DNA from: Metellina segmentata
Lineage: Eukaryota; Arthropoda; Arachnida; Araneae; Tetragnathidae
Direction of reading: 5' to 3'
Length of the DNA stretch: 64,000 nucleotides
NCBI GenBank assembly: GCA_947359465.1
Contig: OX375873.1
Coordinates: 137,451,916 to 137,515,915 of the forward strand
Shown here: positions 34,300 through 45,527 of the stretch, one piece after another
How positions within the stretch are numbered: the stretch's first letter is position 1
Layout: each line of letters opens with the position of its first letter
Translations under genes and position numbers: made by a program
The notes under the pieces: generated by a model
Told to the model about the DNA's origin: nothing
The model's input: only the letters and a program-made list of their open reading frames with translations
Databases searched by the model: none

Positions 34300-34489
34300 T
34301 CTTTTTATATTAAAAAAAAAAAAGGTTACCGCCGTAGGACTGAAAACTAGCTTTTTTCGCTTGATTGTTAGACGGTTTCCCGAGAAAGTACGGATAAGAA
34401 AATGACAAATTAACATGGTCTGTTCAAAATTGTATAGGGAACAAGACAAAGAAGATATTTTTCCGATGCGGCTTTTAGTTTATGGTTTA
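34300..34489 (+). mobile_element. Left part of an interrupted non-autonomous Helitron-like copy
   Basis: Starts TCTTTTTATATT at 34300 after a host A and matches the minus strand of 7365-7155 (GTTACCGCCG, GACGGTTTCCCGAGAAAGTA, TCCGATGCGGCTTTTAGTTT). It stops at the 3' end of the Helitron at 34490 and resumes at 38098. Confidence 0.7.
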
Positions 34490-34861
34490 CTAGCCACGCG
34501 TTGCTGTGGCTACGGTTTTTATTATATTACATAGTAGTAAACTATTCAAGGGAAACGGTAGGAGAACACCAGTCATGGGGACCACCATGCTTTTTTACAC
34601 AGATGCCATTTGTCAAAATACATGGCAACCTCCATAATTGATTTTCTACTACCGTTGATATTGAGCAAAAATCAATACAAAAGAAATAAATTAAAATTTT
34701 TTTATTTTTTGTATTCAAGTCTGTAACAAATGAGTACATTACAAAGTTGTTAGTAAATAACATGTAACACTTAAACTTATTAATGAGGTAGGTAGGGCAG
34801 ATAGTTTAAAATTTTTTAACAATAATGTTTATTATTTTGAATTATAAATACTTTTAATTTT

Positions 34862-37620
34862 AATTTAATTTAACACTAATCGGTGCACAATATTTTTGGT
34901 TAACCCGTCTTTAGCTAACACAAATAGATTTGACGGTTTTCCTACACGTGAACATGCAACATATAGTTGCCCATGATAAAAACATGGATTTTCCAAATCT
35001 AAACCACAAATGGCCATTGTTTGGCCTTGAGACTTGTTAATAGACATGGCAAAAGCTAAACGAATTGGAAACTGTAACCTCTTGAAGGGTATCGTAGATT
35101 CTGATGGTATCATCGGAATACGTGGCAACAGGACCACTTCTCCTTTAAACTTTCCAGTTAAAATGGCAGCTTCAAGAATATTTCCGGTGATCTTTTTGAT
35201 GACCAAACGCGTACCATTGCATAATCGAGGTGGATTCAAATTACGCAGGAGAATAATAGGTGAACCAATCTTTAATCGAAGATTATGTGGTGGCATTCCA
35301 GGTATATCTAGTGAATTTAAAAATTCAATTGGAAAATTTACACTATCATTTTCATTAACAACAGTGTCGATTGATTTAAAAGACATCAGATCGCCTGGTA
35401 ACAACTGTTGTATCTGGAAGTTAATTTCGTCAACATCAACATTTTTGGCTGCCAAAATAGCCCGATCACTGAGCCAGTTATGATTCAAGTAATTACTCTG
35501 TATATCCGGAAAAATACTCTGAATCAATTCGTTTTTTCCCTGAAGAACAGTGCAGAAATTGTCTGGTAGTTTAATGCATTGCGTATTTGGTTTTAGTTCT
35601 ATTTTACCGTTCCCAATATCTAGCAATTGTTCTGAAAATATTTGTGCTGATGGATCATTTTGCAATTGTACGCGCATATTTATGGTCAATCGAAGTATTT
35701 CAACACTTCGCCATAAGAATGATCGTTTTAAACATGCATTAATCTCATCCGCGAAAGTAGAGCGAGGTATAACCGCTAAGGTCTGTCGGAAATCACCAGA
35801 CAAAAGTAAGATAGCACCACCGAAAAGTTTATCATTGCCGTTTAAATCTTGCATAGTTCTATGAATATTTGTGAGCCATTGTGCACTCATCCCAAATTAT
35901 GATCGAACTCTTCCGCAACACTGCAGCTAATCTACTATTCTTTTTTATGTTACATATTGCGTTTGGTTTATTATGAATGTCCAAAGGCAGCTTGAATGTT
36001 GAATGTGCCGTTCGCCCACCATCTAGCAAAGTAGCCGCAATTCCTGACGATGCAACTGCGAATGCGATTTTCCGTTGTGACCGTATTTTGGCAAGAATCA
36101 ACGATATTAAAAATAACTTACCGGTTCCACCTGGTGCGTCCAAGGAAAAAAAAAAACTCCTTGCTGAGCAACAACAGTCAGCATAATGCGATCATAAATA
36201 ATTTTTTGTTCTGCTGTCAGTAATGGCTCACTGTTCACGATAATTGTTGCTAAAATACCATGGTCATATTGTTTTTCTCGTTGTAAATCAGTGTCGACTA
36301 AGTTGGTGGCTGGGCGATCAGGTGATGGCATACCATAATGATTAAGTGGTAAATTTGAAATTAAAACACATAAATCTTCGATCAGCACTAACGCTTCATT
36401 ATACATCTCTGGCGTATAATCAATGTTTTGGCATTGATCTGTTTGTCTAATTCGGTGCAATATGTCTTCTGTCATACAATTTTTATATTTTTCCCACAAA
36501 GTTTGTGCTTGCGATGGATAACATGTCGTCAAAATAATTGCAAACAGCTGACGAATGTTATTGGGCGTTGATGTTAATGCAGCATCAGCAAGCGTTAAGT
36601 CCCAATGGTTATTGTCTTCTAGCAAATGCAGTTCACGACATGCATCTTGGTATGTATTGAATACTCGGCTATTAACTGTTCGCAAAAATTCAAAAGACGT
36701 TGGTCCGGGAACATTCACCAATAACAAACGTAAATAGAAGCACTCACGTTGCTTTGGATGCACCGTGTAAAGCCGCCCCAATGTTTTAGGTTTGAATATG
36801 CCTGTAATGGAAGGATGTGGTTTTCCTTGTTTTCGTGGCTCCCATTTTTTACCGGATTTGTTCCATGTGAAATAACTTGAAACATCACTATATATCAATG
36901 TCTTAGCGAATTGGCCAAAACTATCAGATTTTTGACACAATGTAAAAAATTCAGTTAGTGTCGATTTTGGAGCCTCAAGCGCTCTTTGGAGAACATTTTC
37001 TTCGGTGAAGTATACACGTTGACCGTTTTCAAGATGTATTGCTAGATGCTGGACAGAAGGGTCTCTTTCGTGTATGGGAAAGCTAAGAATATGCCAAATA
37101 GCTTCGTTGCTGCTAATGTATCTACTCATTTGATATCGTTTTATTTCGTCATTTTTAATTATATGTTGTAATTCAAATATGGCCAAATCACTGCCTTTAT
37201 TTACATATTTACAAATGTATTTAATAGATTTTACAGAACTACAAAGCTCGACGTTGATATGAGCCTCACAAGTTTTTGAAAGTAATGGTAAGTATGGTAC
37301 CACCCACTGATTGTCAAATTCTACTTGATTTGTAAAATTCGGCAATCGCTTTGTGAATGTGTGGCCACCATTCTCAATATTTCTGCGGCGATACATTGGA
37401 TGACCGTCAATATCCGTGATAGTGTCATTCGTATGTGGCTTTGGGAAATTTTTCTTGCATTTTCCATTTTCCATGCATGGTGACGTCATGTTGAAAGCAC
37501 CGCACGGCCCGTGGATCATGTGTTTGGTAACAATATCAAACAATTCTTGATCAATTGATGGGTCTGGAATTTCGGCTGAAATTATTTGATCGATTTCTTC
37601 TGGACGGATTTTATCTTGAA
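34862..37620 (-). pseudogene. Helitron Rep-helicase (RepHel) fragment with two frameshifts
   Basis: Three frames join in order. 37620-36107: central Helitron region, with GPCGAFNMTSPCMENGKCKK, CKKNFPKP, and YICKYVNKGSD, which looks like the Rep tyrosine motif. 36143-35859: GGTGK Walker A, SSGIAATLL, IIIWDECTM Walker B. 35890-34865: GDFRQTLAVIPR, NLRLKIGSPIILLRNL, SINKSQGQTM and VACSRVGKPSNLF, the later PIF1-type helicase motifs, then the stop. Frameshifts fall near 36125 and 35875. The HUH metal-binding part of Rep should lie just upstream but is lost; a TIR-element fragment begins at about 37620. Inactive. Confidence 0.88.
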
Positions 37621-37621
37621 T

Positions 37622-37785
37622 ATTCTAGAATATTCAAAATGGAAAGTTTCCGTTTGCCGTGAAAACCACAACAACAGCAACGAAAGATGGGTTGCCTTAA
37701 CTTATCGTAACTCACTACTAAAAGTGCGCCAAAAAAAATCGCCAAGCCGTTGCCATCACTCATAAACATAGAGTGTAGCTGTACC
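37622..37785. mobile_element. GGTACAGC-family fragment inside the Helitron
   Basis: Right end of the family: AAAGTGCGCCAAAAAAAATC, GCCGTTGCCATCACTCATAA, GAGTGTAGCTGTACC ending at 37785. The left TIR is absent. Begins at an 18-bp perfect palindrome GAATATTCTAGAATATTC (37618-37635). Confidence 0.75.
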
Positions 37786-38097
37786 TTGCGTTTACTACGA
37801 AATAAATTTAACTTATACTTTAAGACTCAGCAACACGTGGTGGTTACGCCATTAAATTGTAGCTTATGTGAAACGTTGGTACTTTCAACACAGCGCCATC
37901 TGTTAGAATAATTACTCAATCCAGTCAACAGATACCGCAATAAAATAATATCACGGCTATAAATTGAGATGAAGGCTATCCTATCTTTTTAGTTAGATGA
38001 AACTGCACACGGTGCGCAAATTTGATTGAAATCGGTTAAGTAGTTTAGGAGTCCATAGCGGACAAACAACGTGACGCGTAATTTATATATATTAAGA

Positions 38098-38403
38098 TTA
38101 CGTGTCAAAGTTGAAAGAGCGAAATTTCTAACGTGAGTGAGCAAAACACGTATAATTTTCAGTCTTCAGCCACGATTTTTTAAAGATTACCTCTAAATGT
38201 GAATTTTTGCACGATGCCGAGTTTTTTTTTTAGAAATTTCAATTTGGAGCCTGATAATATACTTTTTGAATTCGGGAAATATTTGTTACTGTTTTATTAA
38301 AACTGTCATATCTATATCTTATTGCTATTATTTTTTAAATTTGAAAACATCACGAGAAACTGAAGAATGTGCTCTTTCCTATGGTACAATTATTTTTAAA
38401 ACA
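38098..38403 (+). mobile_element. Right part of the interrupted Helitron-like copy
   Basis: Continues the copy begun at 34300: matches the minus strand of 7150-6670 (GAGTGAGCAAAACACG, TTTTTGCACGATG, CTATGGTACAATTATTTTT). Similarity ends abruptly near 38403. Confidence 0.65.
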
Positions 38404-38816
38404 GAGTTCATACAGAATTCTGCATAAAAAAATTATTTAACGAGTTCTTTCGAAATTTTTAAGACTTCGATTTAAGTTTATACACACATTTTCAAGTGCA
38501 AAAAATAAAAATGTTTCAACACTTTTAAGAACTTAGTTCCACTTAATACCACATTACTAATTACTCAAAGCAATAAAATTATACTTTGATATTTCAACTC
38601 ATCACAAGTTCCTTTCCCCTGCTTGCTGGAGCTGTTTTTATCTAGGATCCTGCTGTAAACAGTTCTTATACAGTGAAATCTCAGTATGTTTCTCAGTTTA
38701 AAGTACATATTTCTCTCAAATCCCAGCTAAAACTCACAATAATAGAAATCCAAGCATATTTCTTTACAATTTACAGTACTTTTCAAAATAAAATACCAAT
38801 TAAATATTTAGGGATG
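38404..38816. other. No feature recognised
   Basis: AT-rich; nothing shared with other parts of the window noticed. Confidence 0.35.
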
Positions 38817-39060
38817 CTACAAAGTCCCAAATCCGGACGTCTGATATCAGGAATTGTTCAAAATCCGGTCGTTTTGCAAACTGGCGTTTTTTTGTTTTTG
38901 TTTTTCGCACTTTTTTACATCTTTCTGACGATTTGCAAAGAACAAGAAGTTAAACTTGGACCTAATAGATGAAAAAACGCAAAATGACGGACATGTTCAA
39001 AGAAAATACCACACACAAAAAGTAGAAGATTTGCAAGTAAAATGTGTTGCATTTTTTTCA
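38817..39060 (+). repeat. Dispersed repeat Q, copy 1
   Basis: Shares with 40190-40450 in order: AAGTCCCAAAT-CGGA, GGAATTGT-CAAAA, GTTTTGC, CACTTTTTT-CATCTTT-TGAC, GGACCTAAT-GATGAAA, ACGCAAAAT-ACGGACATGTT and ATACCACACA. Confidence 0.7.
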
Positions 39061-39104
39061 AAAGTTTTTTTTTTTTTTTAAATTATTCCTATTTACTTCT
39101 TTGA

Positions 39105-40170
39105 GGTTTCAAGTTCTAAAAAGGTGACAAAAGTGACTAATTGAACCAAAAAGGTGACAAAAAGTGACTAATCGAGTACAAAAAGTAACAAATAACAATA
39201 ATGCTAAATATATTCAAGTATAAAGATAGAAAATAAAAAGATCCTCCCCAGCAACCTATATCTTTTCGTTCTTTGGAAGGATAGTTTTATTTTCTTCATT
39301 TAAAAAGTACTAGGGGGCCCGCCCCCTGAGGATTGCTTCGCAGTCCTCATTGGTTCGCTGCGCTAACCTATGCTCGCTTCGCTCGCCTCAATGAAGACAC
39401 GTGTCCTAGCAGAAAGGATTGTTTACAAAATATGATATTCCAAAAAAAAATGTTTTTCAAATCTAAATTTGCTGTTTTACAGAAAATATATACAGTACCT
39501 CTAAAATCAGAATTCAAATGAAAACTTTGAGTAAATTTTGATTCGAAATGTGAGCGTTGCTTAGGAAATTGAAAACCCAGCATGTTGTTTGTGTGTACAT
39601 TTTCCCAGCACTCGAACGACCGACACATTTTCATTGCGTTTGTTGCCGAAAGTTGTAGTGCAAGCGTCTTGTTGAACTATAATTGTTGGCCCTGAAAAGG
39701 ACCGTTTTTTAAATGGCCCCTACGCTTTCTTTGATTTCTATTAAAAACTAACTGCAAAAGCCTAACTAAATTCCTTTTTTTTTTCAATAAAATTTCATCC
39801 AATAACACTATACATTTAATTGATGCACGAGACTTTGTAGTAAACAAACAATCGTACAGTGTTGCCAAAACGCGATAACAAATAACGTCTTTTTTGCGTG
39901 CCACGTAAGAGAATTATATATATAGATAATTTTAAAATATTAACATACATTTTTTTTTTAAATCGGAATTATGATTTTTTAATTTGTTTATTTTTGACAC
40001 AGCTTAAAGAATTTCTTCTTTTTCTTTGAAAAATTATGTCTTATTTTTTTTGTTGAAAAAGTCTGAAATTAATTTTGTCTTTTTCTTCCGGAGCAACGCG
40101 AAAATAAGGACAAAAATAAAATGTCTGCATATTTTTCTTTAAAAACAGTTCTAAAATTCCCAATTAGCAC
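39105..40170 (-). mobile_element. hAT element terminal region, internally deleted copy
   Basis: Matches 62985-63290 and 63910-64000: AACAAATAACAATAATGC, TATTCAAGTATAAAGATAGA, GATCCTC, TCTTCATTTAAAAAGTA, then ATCGGAATTATGATTTTTTA, and CTTCCGGAGCAACGCGAAAA. The roughly 600 bp of transposase found between those blocks in the other copy is missing here. A Helitron-like element is inserted at 39310-39926. Confidence 0.7.
39310..39926 (-). mobile_element. Non-autonomous Helitron-like element (617 bp)
   Basis: Minus strand begins TCTATATATATAATTCTCTT at 39926 and ends CTAG at 39310, host A before and T after. The empty site is seen in the other hAT copy near 63119. The 3' end has hairpins GGGGGC-CC-GCCCCC, GAGGATTGC-TTC-GCAGTCCTC and GGTTCGC-TGC-GCTAACC, of the same layout as at 5821 but different sequence. 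Confidence 0.8.
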
Positions 40171-40189
40171 AAATAATTTCTTTTAGGTA

Positions 40190-40450
40190 AGTCCCAAATG
40201 CGGATGTCCAATATTCGGAATTGTCAAAAATTTCGAAGAAAAAAAAATATTGGACGTTTTGCTAACCAGTTTTTTTCTCACACTTTTTTCCATCTTTTTG
40301 ACAATTTTCATAGTACAAGGAGGTAAACCTGGACCTAATTGATGAAACAACGCAAAATAACGGACATGTTCAGAGTAAATACCACACAGAAAAATTAGAA
40401 GATGTGCAAGTAAAATTTCTTGCATTGTATTAAAAAAATTCCTATTTATA
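40190..40450 (+). repeat. Dispersed repeat Q, copy 2
   Basis: See 38817-39060 for shared words. Followed (40460-40600) by sequence also found at 43638-43740 (TATATATCTGCT, TTTAGTATTGCAAAC). Confidence 0.65.
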
Positions 40451-40675
40451 TATCCTTTTTACTTATTCCTATTTATATATCTGCTATTTTAGTATTGCAA
40501 ACGCAAAATTTGCGCAGGGGAGGTTAGATTAAGTTTTTTTTTTACAAAAAATGCAAATAATCCAAAATGGCCCAGAACCGGAGGATTCCGGATTTTGGAC
40601 TTTGTATTGTTTTAAGGATAAAAAATTACACGTATACATGAAAGGTTTTATCCCTAAATTATAGAAACAAAATTC

Positions 40676-41880
40676 TTATACACAATTTCTCCGAAAATGG
40701 AAAAAAATGTTCCTTTTCATAGAGGAAATTTCCTTTTCCCTGCATCGACGCGATTTCGGAGTGAACCAAAGATTACACAGAGTTGCGGATTTTCGATTCT
40801 TTAGCGTAGAAATTCCGGAGTAATTGGCAACTCTGCTAATATCTCGCAGTCTGAAGAACTGGTTCCAGTAAACATCAATAGGCATCATTATAACTCCTTC
40901 TTCCTCAAATTCTCTTTGGAGTATTTTCCACTCATCCCCCATAGCATTGCTCTTGCAAATTCTAATACTTGTCGCACACTCTCGCTACTGAGTCTCTCAA
41001 GAGGATCAAGACAGGATAAACTTTTAAGTAAGGATCAAGACAGGATAAACTTTTAAGTAAATATGAACTGAAGGTGGACTTCTTCAAAAGATATTTAACA
41101 CTGTCAATGTAATGCTTCAGAGTCCTTAGAAAAAAAGAAATTAATTTCCTTCTCTTTCACACATTCTGAAGCGCTCTAGAAATTTTATCTCCAATCACAA
41201 TATCAGCCAGAGGCAACAGTTTCTGAGGACATATATCTTCCAATTTAGCCATTTTCAAATCTCGAATAAATTCTTCTTTTTAGATCCTACCCAAAATTGT
41301 TCTTGTCAAACAATTCAAGTTGAGAATGAAGGGTTAAGTTTTAGAGGTTCCTTTTTCTGAAGAAATTCGGTCACACGATTAAATATACCTGCACTTGATA
41401 GGACATATATCACCTCAGCCTTCATAGTTTCTCTTCTAAGTAAATGAATAATTTTTTTGTAACCTGGTCTTTGTATCATGTTATGCTTCTTTATTGGAAT
41501 GTAGTCTAGGAAATACTTTCTTACTGCAATCCACTGTTCAAGCAACCTTTCAGCAGCTGGCTTTAGGCTTAGCCACCTGTTTGAACAATGCTTGATGTAA
41601 TGGTGAGTGGGAAGTTTTAAGTCTTCTTGAATTTGTTTGTACGTTGACAAAAGCTTAGGCCACCGATAAAAAAATCTGTGAATAGTAAAAACTAGTTCAG
41701 ACACATCTTCCCCTAACTCTTTTAGACCTTTAAGAAAAGCATTATGTATTGTGTGAAAATTACATGTCCCAATGTCAATTAGTTCTATTTTTTCGGGTAG
41801 AAAGTAATGAGTCATTAATCTTTTTAAAAACTGACTTTCACTAAAATAACTCAAGAAATTGTAATAATCAACTTCAATGA
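40676..41880 (-). pseudogene. hAT-type transposase relic (middle part)
   Basis: Best frame 41854-41315: LIDIGTCNFHTIHNAFLKGL, ELVFTIHRFFYRWPKLL, YIKHCSNRWLSLKPAAERLL, WIAVRKYFLDYIP. This is the catalytic-domain region of a hAT group common in arthropod genomes. It continues in broken frames: LEDICPQKLLPLADIVIGDK (near 41200), LSCLDPLERLSSESVRQVLE (near 41000), and DEWKILQREFEEE...MPIDVYWNQFFRLRD (40940-40840). The C-terminal dimerisation block is absent here but present in the related copy at 63646-63837. Stops and a 29-bp duplication make it inactive. Confidence 0.75.
41002..41059. repeat. Two-copy 29-bp tandem duplication
   Basis: AGGATCAAGACAGGATAAAC plus TTTTAAGTA occurs twice head to tail without change, inside the hAT relic. 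Confidence 0.9.
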
Positions 41881-42319
41881 TAAAATATAATGATTTTCAA
41901 TACGTTCGCAACACTCTTTCAATATTTAACCCTCTGGATACAGAGACGAACGAAATTTTTGCATTCTCTGGTTATGGAGGGGTTTGGAATCTTTCAGATC
42001 TCAAACTCCTGAAGAAAGGGCTGAAGTCCATTAAGATTTCCATGCCCTCATTTCTGTGCCACAAAGAGAGCAGCGAATGAATAGCCTCCATTCCGTAGAC
42101 AGGAATGTCAGGGTTCTCATTGCGGAGCTTGGAGCGCTTAGAATGTGTGAGAGGTTGATGATGTATCCCCTTAAAAACTTTGCCAAAGACACCTTTGAGT
42201 GTAAATTATCATACATATTGAAGATTCCACCATCCAATCAGAGTTTACCTTCGACGTATCTACACCTTCTAGACATAATCAGACCCCAATAGAAACTGCA
42301 ACATGTGTGATGACAAAGA

Positions 42320-42965
42320 TACTAAACGGATTACCTCTCCTCCTGGGTTAACGTTGAGTTAATATCAGCTTGATCTGTCCAGTCTCTTGACCTCTACATT
42401 CTTGTCTTATTCCAGAATCCGAAAATAAAATGGGTTTGTTGATACCGTCCTCAGATCTGTGTATGGAGGATGTTATCCCCCCTTTTAAGTGACCATTGGC
42501 ATTGATTACCATTTATGAGCTGTCAGCGTCTCACCTCCTAGAGCAGGGATGGCGAACCTATGACCCGCGGGTCAGACACTGACAAACGCAGGCTTTTTAA
42601 ATGACCCACGCATTGATTTTTATAAACTTATCATATTTCATCATATACATATAGAATTTTAATTATTTTTAGAGCCTCTCTTTAAAAAATATGAAGAAAA
42701 TACTAGTGTTAATAAAGAACTTAAAAAAAAAAAAATGTATAAATGATTTTTGTAAAATGTTTTAAATTTATTGATTATACATAATGCATTTTTAAGATTT
42801 ATATGAGAATATTTATGACGAAACTCAATATCTATACTAGGGATTCGGGAATGAAATATACTTTCCTCAGTTACAAAAACATTTTCCAAACACAATAACG
42901 ATGAAAATATGCTTGACATTCAAGAAAATGCAATAAAAAAATATTTAATGATTATACAAGAAGTA
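42320..42965. other. Gene-free; one hAT-like terminal sequence
   Basis: CAGGGATGGCGAACCTATGA at 42545-42564 resembles a hAT (Charlie-like) terminus; no partner end was found. The rest is AT-rich. Confidence 0.35.
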
Positions 42966-43085
42966 TAAACGCTTCGTATAAGCAGCTGTTGGTTGATCAG
43001 GACTTTTTGCAAGTATATGGGGATCTGGCACGACGGGGCCTTCTGGACCTGGTGTAAGCTTTCCTACACCAGGGGGATGTGCAAC
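42966..43085 (+). mobile_element. Non-LTR retrotransposon 3' end, third copy
   Basis: Very short: encodes LLVDQDFLQVYGDLARRGLL then DLV and a stop, and ends in CAACAACAACAG, the same protein ending and tail as at 12040-12112. Confidence 0.5.
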
Positions 43086-43599
43086 AACAACAGAAGTAAA
43101 ATAGCCTTTGAATTGAGATTTAAAAAGTATGGAAAATACTTTTCACTTTATTTTATATCCATACAAAATGAAATTCGACCCGTGACCGGTAATATCTATC
43201 TTGAGCCAAATGATACGCCACACAATACTATGAAAGGAAAACGTTAGTTGTAAATGCCACTCAAGGTTCTATCACTCAAGTTAGGAAATAAGGTAAGAGG
43301 GGTCGGACATGCAGATGGTCTTGCTTCCCTTAAACTTCGCCACTTCGTTTTACAGATAGCCTTTTCCTGTGGGAAAATTTCTAGAACTTGCTGCTAATAC
43401 ACAGCTGGCAACGTGAAGTATCCTTTTACAATTGAAATGGTACGTTCTTGAATCCATTCTTGCGGTGGAATGGAACGCGCATTTCAAAATTGAATTCGTG
43501 CAAAAACAGTTTTTTTTTTAAAGAAAATTAATTTTTTTAAAATTGCGCACCAAAATTTTTTCTTCTTCAAATATAATTTAAGAACTTATAACCCCTGAA

Positions 43600-43638
43600 A
43601 AGCTGACAAAATGTCAAAAAGGTGACGTGTTAGGAGCC
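43600..43638. repeat. hAT right terminus (CAGGGCTCCTAACA family)
   Basis: TGTTAGGAGCCCTG at 43625-43638 is the inverse of CAGGGCTCCTAACA at 62973-62986, the probable left end of the hAT copy in the last kilobase. It may close the hAT copy that starts near 39105. Confidence 0.5.
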
Positions 43639-43738
43639 CTGTACTTATATATCTGCTTTTTTACTATTGCAAACCCAAAATTCGCAAGGGTGGGTTGGAT
43701 TAAGGTTTTTTTGACAAAAAAGTCAAATATCCAAGAAA

Positions 43739-43864
43739 GTGCAAAATCTGGAAAAGTCCAAAATCCGTAACATAAAAAAATTCAAAATATAAAAAAGTTT
43801 AAAATCCAGAAAAGTTTGAAATTTGAAAAAGTTTGAAATCCGGAAAAGTTTGAAATACGGGACT
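43739..43864. repeat. Minisatellite, about 17-bp unit
   Basis: Seven imperfect units of AAAATCCGGAAAAGTTTG. The open frame on the minus strand here is only the translated repeat. Confidence 0.75.
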
Positions 43865-44244
43865 TTACGGTGCTGAGATTTTTTATTGTATTCTACAAGT
43901 AAATACAAACGACAGATTTCAGACAGAAACGAATGAAATCCGCAATTATTTTGGTTATAAATCAATAGGTAAATTATATTTTAACTTCAAATATGAAATA
44001 CTTCAAGTATAGTTCAAGTATGAAATAATCCACGTCGATTATAACAGATAGCAATTTTCAATGCTACTCTTATATAGAGATTTAATGTTGAATTAAATTC
44101 AAAATAAATGAAATGCGATAATATTTTGTCTACTTAATAAGTAAACTATCAAGAATTTGTAATAACCAATTTGGATGATAACAGATGGCATTAATGTTAA
44201 AAAAAAGAAGGGAAACTTGTGAGACCTTTACCATAGACCAGAAA

Positions 44245-44354
44245 GTCAAATCAGTATTATACGAATTATTAAGATAGTTTAGCCATCGCAGGAGATAGGA
44301 CTCTGCCAAAGGATGTTGGTTTGCGTAGTAATCCCCGGGGGCGGAGTCCCCTAG
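44245..44354 (+). mobile_element. Helitron-like 3' end fragment
   Basis: Matches the minus strand of 5818-6000: GAAAGTCAAATCAGTATTAT, ACGAATTATTAAGATAG, GGATGTTGGTTTGCG, then GGGGGCGGAGTCCCCTAG ending at 44354, followed by host T. The middle hairpin module is lost. The 5' end was not found. Confidence 0.75.
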
Positions 44355-45369
44355 TTTTTTAGAGTAAGTGTTCTAAAATTTCAGAGGCGACATGAATAAC
44401 TCAAATATCAATCACTGAGGATGTATGCATTATGCGTTTACATTCGATTTATTTTGCACTTATAACTGCATAAGATTCAACTGAAACGAATACCTAGCTG
44501 GAGTGTCTATGCATTACAATGCAAGAATATTTGAAAGAAAGATTTTTTAATCGAATCCCCTGGTATGAAATCAAAGAAATTGATCACAGCGATAGAAAAA
44601 TGTTCCTTCATAGTTTGTCATGAAATGACTCATGTTTGTGGTTTGCCACGATGTGAAGGAGTTTGTGGGTACAACAAATATAAATTAAAGGTTGAATCTA
44701 AAACCTATGTAGTAGGCATATATATCTATTATAAAAAATATTTGTTGGACTTTTTCGCTTTGTGATAGGTAGATAGCGAGTCCTGCAGTTCAACGGGTTA
44801 ATTAATTTGGAGCATGCACAAATGATAAACATCTGTTATATTTTTTAACTAATTCATTCAAAAAATTTGAGAGTACTTGGTAGAAAGTTTCTAATTTTTC
44901 AGAACCGGCAAATTTGGTCGCTGTTACTATAGCAACAGTCGAATATGAAAAAATTAAAAAGTAGTTTTACAACAAACAACACAGATCAGCTAAAACACTT
45001 AAAACTATGATTAGATTTCCTTCGAATTTTGACAATGTTATGCTAAAATATTTCCTTTTTTTTTTAAATGTGGAAATGAGATGTTTTGGTCTTGAGATTT
45101 TGTTAAACATTTTGTTTTTATTTACACTATATTTCCGTATATAAGACGAGAATTTTTGGAACGTTTTCTAAAGCAAAAGTATGGATGTTATCTTATATAC
45201 AGATCCGCTAATCTCGCAAAAAAGTAGGCAATATTCCATTACTCCGGCGCAAGTGATAAATATTGCAATGGGAAAGGAACCTTCAATTAACATTGTACTA
45301 GAGGTCCGGGATCAATCCAGCAGCGATCTAAATGGGGATGGATTGTGAAGCAATAACCTCCTCCTCATT
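44355..45369. other. No gene supported
   Basis: A short open frame at 44565-44765 contains HEMTHVCGLPRCEG, superficially like a zinc-protease HExxH motif, but the frame is short, ends in low-complexity residues and has no signal peptide or neighbours; not called. Confidence 0.35.
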
Positions 45370-45379
45370 GTTGAAAAGT

Positions 45380-45430
45380 ATAGTTCGCGAAGCGAACTAA
45401 ATATGACTGCGTAGCAATCATCCGGGGTTG
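45380..45430. repeat. Isolated hairpins of the Helitron-like type
   Basis: GTTCGC-GAA-GCGAAC and GACTGC-GTA-GCAATC followed by CCGGGG, the same arrangement as the minus strand of 5860-5900. CTAG end not present. Confidence 0.6.
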
Positions 45431-45527
45431 ACGACCGATAGCCAGATGAGTTCTAAGAAATAAAAATTTAAATCTAAAACTGCTGCAGTGTTTAATAATA
45501 GATATGAATACTGCATGTGTCTATCTT

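Larger units (their letters stand above)
34490..38097 (-). mobile_element. Autonomous-type Helitron, 3.6 kb, defective
   Basis: On the minus strand it begins TCTTAATATATATAAATTAC at 38097 and ends CTAG at 34490, with host A before and T after: canonical Helitron ends. A 7-bp-stem hairpin (TAGCCAC/GTGGCTA, 34491-34512) sits at the 3' end. The empty site is visible in the paralogous copy near 7155-7165. It encodes a Rep-Hel remnant lacking the N-terminus. Helitrons move by rolling-circle-like replication using an HUH nuclease and a PIF1-type helicase. Confidence 0.88.

Noticed and set aside
35034..35483. Plus-strand open frame of 149 codons
   Set aside because: Exact antisense shadow of the Helitron helicase domain on the minus strand.
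43723..43965. Minus-strand frame rich in Phe/Leu (FKFQTFLDFKLF...)
   Set aside because: Translation of a 17-bp minisatellite.
44565..44765. Open frame with HEMTHVCGLPRCEG, like a metalloprotease zinc site
   Set aside because: The metzincin pattern is incomplete (no third His), the frame is short with a low-complexity end, and another frame through the same DNA looks equally protein-like.
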